NCBI GenBank assembly: GCA_903813345.2 | Contig: CAIIXF020000001.1 | Location: 5,702,001 to 5,766,000, forward strand | DNA from: Owenia fusiformis | Lineage: Eukaryota > Annelida > Polychaeta > Sabellida > Oweniidae | Direction: 5' to 3' | DNA length: 64,000 bases | In this document: positions 22,099 through 34,000 of the stretch, piece by piece | How positions within the stretch are numbered: the stretch's first letter is position 1 | Layout: every line of letters starts with the position of its first letter | Notes under the pieces: model-generated | What the model was told of the DNA's origin: nothing | The model's database searches: none | What the model saw: only the letters and a program-made list of their open reading frames with translations | Translations under genes and position numbers: made by a program

Positions 22099-25000
22099 AT
22101 GGGACAGAAGCGGGACTTTACAGAGAGACTAAAGAGAGGACCAGGCAGATCGTCAAAGAAGCAAAAACCGCCTCAGATGCCTGTTCAATTTCGTAAAGAT
22201 GAAGGTAAAAATTCAAATTCAGCTCTAGGGTTATCTTGTTCCAACACCATCCTCTTCGTCTCTGGTCTTGGAGGGGATCCATTGAAACATACAGTATTTT
22301 TCAAAAGTCGAAATTTAACGGCGTTAGGTACGCATATATTTTTTACCTCTATCGACTTTTACACCAAAAGAAATGTTCTCCCCAACGACGTTTTTTATTA
22401 TACATTTTATCAAAACATTCTTCTTTCCATTCTTTTCTAGCTACATTATTGCACAAAACTGGAAGATGTAGACAATATTGGGATAGTCATATAAATCCGA
22501 CTGTTGTATGCTGTTCTTCGATGTTCCTTGTTCCTTGTTCTTATTTGGATATTTTTAGATTTTACATCATTTTCTTAAAGCATACACGGTCGTAGATATG
22601 ACAGCTAACATATTGCGGGAAACGCTTTCCTGGCCTGTCTGGATAACCATACCAACCAAAGTCACACAAATTATCGACTTATTATTTTGCTCCAACATCA
22701 AAGTGTTAAGGTCAGGGTGCATGATGGGAAATTTTCTGCATCCTTCAATTGAGTCACATGTTATTTTTCAAACAAGAATCACTCCTTCCCCACATTGTCT
22801 ACACCTTCCAAGTTTGCACAAAGAGTGCACTTATGTGCCTAGAAAAGACTTGTGAGAAGATTTGTTTTGTAAAATGTATAAAAAACGAGAAAATTCAGTG
22901 AAAAAAATTTCTGAAAATTTTCTGAATTTTTTCACTGAATTTTCTTGTTTTTTATACACTTTATCAAAACATTCTTCTCACAAGTCTTTTCTAGGCACAT
23001 AAGTGCACTCTTTGTGCAAAAGTGAAAGATATAGACAATGTGGGGAAGGAGTGATTCTTGTTTGAAAAATAACATGTGACTCAATTGAGGGATACAGAAA
23101 ATTTCCCATCATGCACCCTGACCTTAAATCTTACCTTAGACATGTAAAACGCTTCATAATTGACAAAATATAATCAATTGAAGTATATTTTCATTATCGC
23201 CCGCCATATTGCTAAATGTTGTTTACGGTAGTCTAAATGTAAAACTATATCGAAACGGAATCATAATTATTCATTACACAGAGATTCAAAAGCCGTTCTC
23301 TCATACTACTCACTTTTCTCATTTCTGAAACAATAACTTTTCCACGTACCAAGCGTTTTACGTGCCTAAGGTTAAATGCTCCAGGGCTCAAGGGATAACC
23401 CCTGGTGCAGTATGAATGCTCACAGTGCTATTTGTTATGAAACCTTCACCACTGTTTTCCAGGGTCATAGACTCATAGAAACAGGTACTTATGGAATGAA
23501 ATTATTTTAGCCTGCACATGTTATTTTCTGGTACAAAATAAAGTAAGAATATATGCATGTTTTTCCTAGCTTTTTTGAGGAAAGTATCATTACATTGCCT
23601 TCCTTTAGTAAAACTATAAACAGGTCAATGGTAACTCCAGTGTTGTCAAGAAACTTTGAGAAAAAATTAGAAAGCATGAAATATCAACATTTCCTGGAGT
23701 TACCATTGACCTCTTATCACACACAACACAACCAATTAAGACATTATGGAATTTGCCAGATAATGTCCTGATCACTGAAGTGAAGAATTCTAACTTGATG
23801 GTTGGAGCAGCTGGGTATACTTGCTGACAGTTAGTTGTTCTGTTGATTTTTTCAATATACAAAATGTTTATAATATTCCATGTTTTTCAGATGAAGCACC
23901 TAAAAACCTTTCCAGTAGAGCCAAAAAGAGGTAATATTTAGTATACTCTGTGTTATCCATTCTTATTTATTATTGATGGGAAAAACTTACTTGCTGGGTA
24001 TATGAGGGGGGGGGGGTACTTTATCTTACACTTAGTTTTCACCTTATGAATCACAAGAAAGTGGTGTCACAGCTGGGACCTGGCACTTTTGGGTCTACTT
24101 ATCTAATTCCAAGACTTGAAGCCTTTAGAGGGTTTAATTTCCACCTACTTTATAAATGTTGAAAATTGACGGTGTTAGATATGCATATATTTCTAATATA
24201 AAGTGGGTTTGATTTTATGTTTATATATATTTGACATGTATCAATTATGAGGATTGTAACTTGATATTAGTATAAACTTAATTATCCCGACAATACACAA
24301 AAGCGTGGTTTTAAGGTTGGGAGAATTTGGCGGCAGGGCACGCCTTAAGCGTCGGACAGCTGGTCATTATCTGGTTACTTTTGATACTGACCAGTTGATT
24401 TTTTCACTAGGTATAGGAAAATAACATTGCAACTGGTCAGTAATGCCTTTTTGACCAGCAGCTCTGGAATCCTTAGGGCATACACTGTTTGGCGGACCAA
24501 TGAAAATTTGTCCCATTTAATGCGATGCATAGAAGAAGATATTTATGTTAATTTCCATGTCTTTGTCGCGTAAAAATCTATTGAAGCAATGTTACTTCTG
24601 CAAAATTCAAGACTGAGTGATGGTACCCAAAAACCTTGAACAAAAGTCTATTAATGCAAGTTACTGAGATATAGCTTGTTGCAAGGGTTCACATTTTTTG
24701 ACCATCCTGTAGATCATTTTTGAAGTGAATGTGTTTCCGTTTAACTTTCTAGGATGAAGAATCGTTTAAAGAAGAAAGCCTCACTTGAAGCAGGAAAAGC
24801 CAAGAAGCCAATTAAGAATGTAGTAGACCTTGGCAGTGGAGGAGAGAAGAGTGATAGTGGTAAAAAATGTTTTCAACTAACTTGAAGTTCATTTTCTCTT
24901 TGTCTTTGTCTACTCCCAGAGGCCTAAGATGATATAGTTTGATTATTCTCACTACTGACCATTCGTCAGTCAAGGTGAAAACACTTAATTACCAGTTGAT

Positions 25001-28000
25001 GGATTAGGTCCATATTTTAGCTGATGGGCATCGGACCTCTGCTTAAGAGAATTATCTAATACCCTGCCATTTTATTTACCACGAATCAGTCACCTGGTGG
25101 TGAAAATGGTAACTACCAACTTTCATCTTTGTAATTCAAAGTGGCCACCATTTTATGTGATTCTCCGATACCATTTGACAGATTTGGTTCTAATTAAGGA
25201 CCTTCTTCTCAAGGAGACATTTTTAAGGTGGACGTTGCATTAAAAATGTCCACTATTTTCATGAAATAATGTACTCTTTAATAATTTATCTAATTTTCTA
25301 TGCTGATTGATGCCTTATGCCTCAGTTGCATTTGATCTATAGCAACCATACAGCTGCCAACCCTTCCAATATCGAGAGAAGTATTCAGCATAAAATATAG
25401 AGATAAGCAGTACAATGTAGAATTTGTAGAGTTATTTTGTGAAGCTATACATGTTCGCCATATGCACCCCGTAGATCAAATGTGACTCAGGGACTTTAGG
25501 CATAAAGAAGAAAATTTCAAGATGGCTGCCTAATTAAAGATTGACACTATTTTTCATAATAAAATGCAATTTTTACAACTGAGATACCAATTATCAGATT
25601 TGGTCTAAATTTTGAATGCAGATGTGTTGTGGGAATAGGACTTCTTCGAGAAGGAACTCCATATAAAGTATGGCTTCTCAAAATGGCTGCCACTATTTCA
25701 TGCATTTTCATACATTATTCGTAGTTCAAATGCTGTCTGATACTATACATATTTGAAATACTCTCCCACATTTTGCATACTGTTATACATACATGAAATG
25801 TACCCATGTATGCTTATAGATTTAAGTGCTTTTTCCTCTGATGATGAAGATCTATTCCCTGACCATGATGAAGTAGAAGCTCCATTGGGTGAATCTGACA
25901 GTGATGCAGTTGAAAGTGATGAGGAAGATGTTAGTGGAGAGGAGGAGGTTGAAGACAGTGATGAGACAGAAGAAGCACAAGGGCCTGCTAAGAAAAAGTC
26001 CATACAGAAAGGATATTCTGGTATTTTATGAAACAAAAAATAATACATTACGATTTTTGTGATTTACGTTAATTTTTGTCATTCCATCTATCCTCTCCTT
26101 TCAACCTGACTTTATGACACTACATAGGTCACTTCTACAGATTTCAGTTGAAGTCAGTTTAGTTAATGATATGATTGAAATCTGGAAATACAAGTTTATT
26201 TTTCAATGTAGGAATCTGGCGTGATCTACTTTATATTTATCTACTGAAAAAAAATTATTATCAATATTGTGTGTGAGTATGTAGTCATGGACTTGTTATT
26301 GTAGATGACAACAAGTCTTGGTTGACACCTTCCAAGAAATCCAGTTTGCCTATGGATGATGATGAGTCTGAGGATGAAGATGAAAGTACGGATGATGAAG
26401 ATGATGACATGGTAGGCATTCATCTCGAGAAAATACTTCGATTAATTTGTCATTTTTGAAATATTTCAGTGTGATTCTGTTGAACCACAAGTGGGTGACA
26501 CAAATATTTCATTCTATTAAGGGGAATAGTGCAACAGTGCACAAGTGGTATTTCATGAAGCATGAAGAGCTAGTGGAATATTATATTGTGAAAGTGCCAC
26601 ATGTATTCCTCAAAACTAAGATTAAATATTTATTTTGTTATATTACTGTCTAGCTCACTATCCTTAATATTATTACAAATAAATACAATCATTTATATAG
26701 GTAAAAACTTGAATATTACAGTGTAATTCTGCTAAACCTTGGTTAAATTTCAAGCTAAAGTTCCACAGCTAATTAATTTGTGGGTGACCATGTTGTTTTC
26801 TGGTTGCCATTTTAGAAGTGTTTTCATTGTCCTTTCAGGAAAATTGCTCACTGTTTCTTATATCCATTTTGAATCATTAGGGATGCTTTTTAGTACGACA
26901 TTCTGCAATTGATTAGTTTTTGGGCATTCTCTGTAAATCTTGGTAACATTTGTCAGCCGTTATGAAGATTCCATCAAAAACTTGCTAGTAATGTCTTGTC
27001 TATGCATTTATTGCCAAAACCGTTGATGGGTTAATTTGAAATTTTTGGGTATGCTTTGATATCAAACTCTACAACTTAATATTTTTGGGCATACTCAGTA
27101 AATTCTTTGATGGCCATTTTGGATTTTTCGTCCTAAAATCTTGTCTCTTCAATTGATTATTGTTGGGCATTCAGGATGAAAAATCTCTATACCTATGGGG
27201 ATATATTGCAAATGTTTGTGTCCTTGTCATATTATTTGAATTGTGTTACAGAAAGATGACTTTAGTGACAAAGAGGAGAGTTCCAATTCAGAGGACAGTG
27301 ATGAATCAACTGATGGAGACAATGATGAGGATGGCGACGATGATGAAAAGGTAAAGTTGGAATGAATAGTTAATGTGTCCTCAATAGCTCTTGTAAAATA
27401 CATTTATTACATCGTGCTGGCTATAAAGGTTATAACTTAATATTTAGACACTGTCTATCATAAATGCAGTGCTCCCTCAACATTAATTTAGGCATCATCT
27501 TTTATTTGAAGGACCATGCCTGGACAAGGCCTTTTGTTCCTTCTAGAAACTCGAAAGCAAACAAATTTGCAAGAATTAACTAATTCTAAATTCAGAACTC
27601 TGAGATTAATAAGGCCACCATCAAACATGTGAGAAATGGATGCACTTTAAAATATACATTTAATTTTGAGTGAATTCATTGTACATCTCCTTGATAATTT
27701 CAGTTTGCTATTATCAACTCCAAATTGTGAATATATTTGAATTTGTTTAAACTATGATTTTGGGACAAAGTTGTCAAATGTGAACCCCTTGGTATTTTTA
27801 AAAAGTGAACCCCAGTTGTCAAAAGCTTGCTATGGGCTTGGAAGTTCACTGTACTCAGGTTTACATTTTGTACTGGACAAAATTAATTTTGCCAAGTTTT
27901 GTTTGAGGTTTGGGTATATTTGTTTGGGTATATTTGTATATAAAGAGTTACACCTTTAGTTGAAAATGAAACTATGAAATAACATATCTTCTATAATTGG

Positions 28001-31000
28001 CAGCTGCTCCCCATAGAGAAGGCCACTAAAAGACTGAGAAAGAAGCAGAAGGAAGATGATAAACTGGCAGAGGAAGAGCTCCAGACCAACATTGCAGAGA
28101 CTGAGACATTTATTCTCCCCAGTGGACAGGAAATTGAAAAAGAGTGTATCCTTTATGAATTCCAATGAATGAACTTGTGTTGTATTGTTTATTTTATTGG
28201 CAGTAGCTTTGTTTAAGATGCTTTCAAAATAATTCCTGATTTATTGTTGAAATAAGGTTTTATTCCTTTGATCATGCAGCAGTGCTCCCTCAACATTGTT
28301 TTTATTTTGACATTGTCTTTCACAAGTATTATTGTTCTTTGATTATCCATCACAAACAAATTTATTATTGGCTGTTATGGTTATGCTATGTTTCTTTTCA
28401 TTCTTTGTGTTTGTTGTCTGAGGTTTTCCATCCTCTTATGTTGTATATGTAACTTAAAAACATTTTTCAACTGATGAAAATGCATGGATTTGCATCAAAT
28501 GTCTTAAAATAAATAGAAACATCAAATTAAATATATTTGAATTGATAACAAGGAAATACAATACATCAACCCTCTGTCCCTTATAAGGTCCCTCGGATTG
28601 ATATATTGTATTTCCCTCAGATATACCCTGTATCAAAAACCTCCCATTAAATAACCTCTATTTGAAATGTTGTCTCATGAAATATTGTAACAGGAAATAT
28701 GATTCTATAAATATGTCTTTGATTTCTTTTGGTATTAAAATAAGATGATGACATTCTGTCATGTTCATATCTTGATTATTTGAGTTGTTGTTTATTGTTC
28801 CCTAACTTAATCAGTGGTGCAAGCTGCAGATCTGACACTGGTGCAACAGAGGATCAAAGATGTCAAGGGGGTCCTTGGAGACTTCACCAACAGGCGGCAA
28901 GATGGCAGGTAGGACAACATGTTTGCTTTGGGGCTGTAGGTGAATGTAGATTAACAGTGCAAGTGCTAGAGTGCTTCAACTTTTGTTTTCACAATTCTTC
29001 AATTTTGTTAAAAATTAAAAATGTATAAATGATAAATATTTGCAATCAAGTGGTACAAACTTTGGTGTTGGTGTTGTCTAGTTAGATATGGTCCAATTTC
29101 TATATGCTAGTGCATATGGTGTTAAGTCACATCATAATGTGATTACGTGTCGATTTGACAAATGAGACAAATTCCAAAATGTACTGTGGGGCTACTTTGT
29201 GGAGTTGCTGTTTTTTCTAGTTTGTTGCTGTTGTAGATCTTGAAACAGACCCTGCTCATCATTATTTGTTGTACTTTTAGGTCTAGGAAGGAGTATCTGA
29301 GACAATTAAGAAAGGACCTATGTACTTACTACAGCTACAATGACTATCTAATGGGAGAGCTCATGGAACTATTTCCTAATGAGGTATTTTTTCTATTCTA
29401 TGTTCTATAGTTATTAATATTAGTGGTGGAACCCGCACTCAAAATCTTACCCAAGTCAGAACTTGCCAGAGAACTTTGAAATCAAGTAATTCATTCATTC
29501 TCTGTGGCAGTGCTAGTCTTCAACATACCACCACTAAATGTTTTTGTCATATATGATAATGTAATTGGAATATGAGGCATAACTCCCAAGTTTTTCTGAA
29601 TTTCCAAGTAAAATATAAAGGACAAGTTGAAATACTGCACAGGAATATTTTTAAACAATTTATTTATCCTGTTTCAGATTGTTGATTTCCTTGAGTCTAA
29701 TGAAGTCCAAAGACCAGTCACCATAAGAACCAACACATTGAAGACTCGCAGGCGGGACCTGGCACAGGTATGTTCTATAACATCAATGCATTCATTATTT
29801 TAAAAAACAATGGAATTCTTTTAATCGCCTTGGGTACTGTATTGTGATCAGTTTGCTGGGTGGGTGGGCAGCCAGTCAGTCGGATGGGTGGTCGGTCAGG
29901 TGGGACAGTGGGCGGCAGTCCCGATTAATTTTGTCTTCAGGTTTCCAGCCAAACCATTTCAGAAATTCTTCTGAAATATTCAGGGATCTAGGAATGAAAG
30001 TTAACAACTGAATAGTTTTTGGGCATTCTGGGTTAGGTGGCCATTTTGTAAGTTCTATGTTCTAAAATAATGTCTGTCTAGGTTTGTCTACAGGTTTCCA
30101 GCCAAACTGTTTTATGGATTAATCTGAAATTTTCAGGGATGTTTCTAAGTGTGAAATTTTAGAACTGATCAGTCTTTGAAGTGTACATGAAGGCTTTATT
30201 CTCCCACTTCAATCTGTCCAAGGTTGGTCTCATGATGGAGAATCTTTTTCTATTGTACCATGTGAGCTAACCATATGTGAATTTCATGATATCCTCTGTT
30301 TTAGGCATTGATCAATCGTGGAGTGAACCTGGATCCCATAGGCAAGTGGTCAAAGGTTGGCCTTGTGGTGTATGATGCACAAGTTCCCTTAGGTGAGTGC
30401 CCTTACTTTAGGATATATATACACCTACATAGGCAACTGGTCAAAGGTTGGCCTTGTGGTGTATGATGCACAAGTTCCCTTAGGTGAGTGCCCTTACTTT
30501 AAGATACATATGCGCCTACATAGGCAACTGGTCAAAGGTTGGCCTTGTGGTGTATGATGCACAAGTTCCCTTAGGTGAGTGCCCTTACTTTAAGATACAT
30601 ATGCGCCTACATAGGCAACTGGTCAAAGGTTGGCCTTGTGGTGTATAATGCACAAGTTCCCTTAGGTGAGTGCCCTTACTTTAAGATATATATGCGCTTA
30701 CATAGGCAACTGGTCAAAGGTTGATCTTGTAGGTGAGTAACTAAAAAAGTATATTCATTTTTTAGTCAAGTGCTGTTTTCTCATTGTAAATGCATGTTAT
30801 ATAGTTCTTATATAGTTCTTATACAGTTGAAGTTTTTAAGGTTCAAACTCACAATAATATTCCTAGAGAGGTGTAAACAGCTCTTGATTTCTGTATTTTG
30901 ACTAATGGCCTAGTCACATAGCCCGGCCGATGTCCGGCATCGGTAGAGCTCGGTGGATTTTTTTGGTGCCACCGAGCTCTCCTCATCGGAAGCAGAGCTC

Positions 31001-34000
31001 GGTGACGTGAACGGACTCCGTCCGGACATCTTCAGGCGACCGACCGAACACCGGCTGGTGACCGTACGGAGTCTGTCTCAAAATGGTAGTTTTTTTCTGC
31101 CGATGTGGCAGCAACTACATCGGAAGGAATACGGCCGGTACCCGAGCAGGTAACAGGACACCGTGCGATCGCCGGCCGGGTTGTTAACGGGCTTTGAACA
31201 GTGACTGGCCGATGCTCTGTCCCACATCGGCCGGAGCTCGGCCGCTGTCCGTTAAAAAACCTCGTCCTCTGGTTGTCTCAGATGCACGGGACACCGGCCG
31301 ATACTTGGCCGTGCACTGGCCGACGTGTTTTCCGATGTGGTTACGATGGGGCTGCGATGACATGATGAGGGAGCTCGGTGAGAGCCCGGTGAAATTTAAA
31401 CTCGAAGTTAAAATTTCACCGAGCTACCACCGATGCGGTTTTAAGCAACAAACGCCACGGATGTCCGGCCGGTGTTCGGCCGAGTTCGGTGAAAATTGCA
31501 TCGCTGGCTCATCGTAACATTATCGGCCGGGCTATGTGACTAGACCATAAGTAACCATTTCTTACCCCTTCCATTGAAGAGTACAATGGGTCTCTACAAC
31601 ACATTGTGGGGTGCTGCCAGCATGGGTTGGCATGGCACAATGCCATGCATATCCTATTGCATAGTAGTTGGTAAACTATTTTGAGTCAGTTTTTATCATG
31701 CATAAAAAGGATATTGTTGTCAGGTTGGCGGGTGGGTGGAGTCTCAATTTAACTGTCATTGTGATTCCAGGAAATCACTTCACAGAATTACTTCAAATCA
31801 CTACATACAATGTTACATGGTAAGAAGTTCTAGAAACTTTGTTGTAGGTTCAAAGTTTGAAGGATTATGGGTCACAAATTCATGTGGATTGGATACTGGC
31901 CAAGAAGTTTACAGCTAGTACTTTGAAAATTTATATGTATCTCATTTTATTTCATTTTAGGTGCCACCCCAGAATACCTAGCAGGACACTACCTTCTACA
32001 GGGGGGCTCCAGCTTTCTCCCAGTGATGGCTCTAGCCCCACAGGAGAATGAGAAGCTACTTGACATGTCTGCAGCTCCAGGGGGGAAGACAACATATGCA
32101 GGTAAATTGTTAGGGCCAAATGCAGGTCTTACATTCATAAATGATGTCATGTGTAATATTACAGCTGTATTAATGAAAGCACAGGTCTTATATTTGCTTA
32201 TGATGTCATGTGTTATATAACAGCTGCATAAATGAGAAACAGGGGTCTTACATTCATTAGTGATGTCATGTGTTAAATTACAGCTACTTTAATGAGAAAC
32301 ACGGGTCTTATATTCATTAATGATGTCATGTGTTATATTACAGCTGCTTTAATGAGAAACACGGGTCTAATATTTGCGAATGATGCCAATGAAGACAGAG
32401 CCAAGGCCATAGTGGGCAACATACACAGAATGGGTATTACCAACACTGTAGTGACCACATATGATGGGAGGAAATTTCCCAAGGTACTGTAATATGTACA
32501 TTTACTTAACATGCTGTTTATGCATACTTTAGTCACAGATTTACAACTTGAAACATGAGATGTTTTGTTTTTAACATACATTATATCATTTTTTGTGTGT
32601 ATTATTTCAAGGAGGTCTCATGAATTGATGTGATTTGAGTTTATAATTAAGATGTGATCTGAGTTCATAATTAAGATGTGATTTGTAGGTTTTTTCCCTG
32701 TTATTGATCAGTTTCTAGTAGGACCATAGTAGCTGGGACAGAAAGTTCCAAGTCTGTATATTTTCTTTCGTTTCTTCACTTTTCAGAGTTAAGTCACTAC
32801 ATTTTGCATACATATTCCATGGAGGAATCCTAAGATAGAATTTATTTGGTGTTAATTATAATTTATTTGTTAAAAATAGGGAAACATTTGATTCTGACTG
32901 GTCTATAATCAAAATTTGCCATTTTGTGCGACAAATGCAGCATTTTGACGTAATTAATAAAAATCACTACTTTTGGTATAATAATTCCAAAATAAGCACA
33001 TGTCTTCTTATTCAGCACACGTGTAACTGTTTTTAGGTAATTGAGGCATTACCGAGAAGAATGGTATACAGAAATTTTATATTTTGAATAAAACAACCTC
33101 TGAAGATGCTTGCATTATTTGAGATTTTGGTGTTTCAATGGCTTGAAAAAATGGATTGGGTAGGGGAGTGGCATACATTTTGGGCTTATTCCAGTTACCA
33201 TTTCAATCAAATGAACAGTGACACATTTAATATCATTTTAAAGCTTGTAACGTGTGCTTCAATTTGGTACCCATATTATAATGTCAGATGCTGTATTGTG
33301 ACACCACAGTCGTACCAAATGACTAAAAAATGGAAAAATAAGCACAAAATGCGGCAAAATAATGGTTTTATTCCATCATTGTTTTGCCAATTCACTACTT
33401 GCCACAATCAATGAATGCATTTCTCATGAAGTACACTTCCAATGCACGATCTGATGACTGGCAAAAAATAACTAGGATGATAGAGAGTAGGATGATTAGA
33501 GACAGCATATTGTATATGTCATTTATAACTTGGATTTTTATTAATTACGTCAAAATGCTGCATTTGTCACACAAAATGACAAATGTAGACCAATCAGAAT
33601 CAAACGTTTCCCTATATTTAACAAATTGATTATAATTAAAACCAAATAAATTCTATGTTAGGATTTCTCCAGGGAATATGTAAATATACAGACTTTGGAC
33701 TTGTTTTGTCCCTGCTATTATAGTCCTTAGATTTTAAAGTTAAAAGAAAAAGTTAAACTTGCTAAGGAGCTACTGCATTTTCCAATTCTCTCAGAGAACA
33801 TGTGAAGAACATATGGTTCTTTGTACTTTTTAGCTCACATGGTGCGCTTTTTAGAATGAGCCTTATGGTTTTATTTTTTGATTTGGAAGGTATAGTTATT
33901 CCGAGAGAACTTATGCCTTGTAGGTAATGAGGAACTTTGACCGTGTGTTGCTAGATGCACCATGCAGTGGTACAGGTGTTATATCAAAAGACCAGGCAGT

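Noticed and set aside
25743-26048. Ser-rich 101-codon minus-strand frame
   Set aside because: It is the antisense of NOP2 exon 4, whose GAT/GAA-rich acidic codons read as serine-rich on the other strand.
30431-30735. Duplicated NOP2 exon 11 as true alternative exons
   Set aside because: The copies lack the exon's first 35 bases and a proper acceptor (only CATAG precedes them), and reading through meets a stop. They are better viewed as duplicated donors.
30953-31517. GC-rich frames of 66 and 107 codons
   Set aside because: They lie wholly within the TAA-flanked MITE and reflect its composition. They have no recognisable domain.
33106-33629. Frames of 102 and 81 codons in NOP2 intron 13
   Set aside because: They fall in the spacer and arm of a foldback element. 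The amino-acid pattern is random and no transposase motif is visible.
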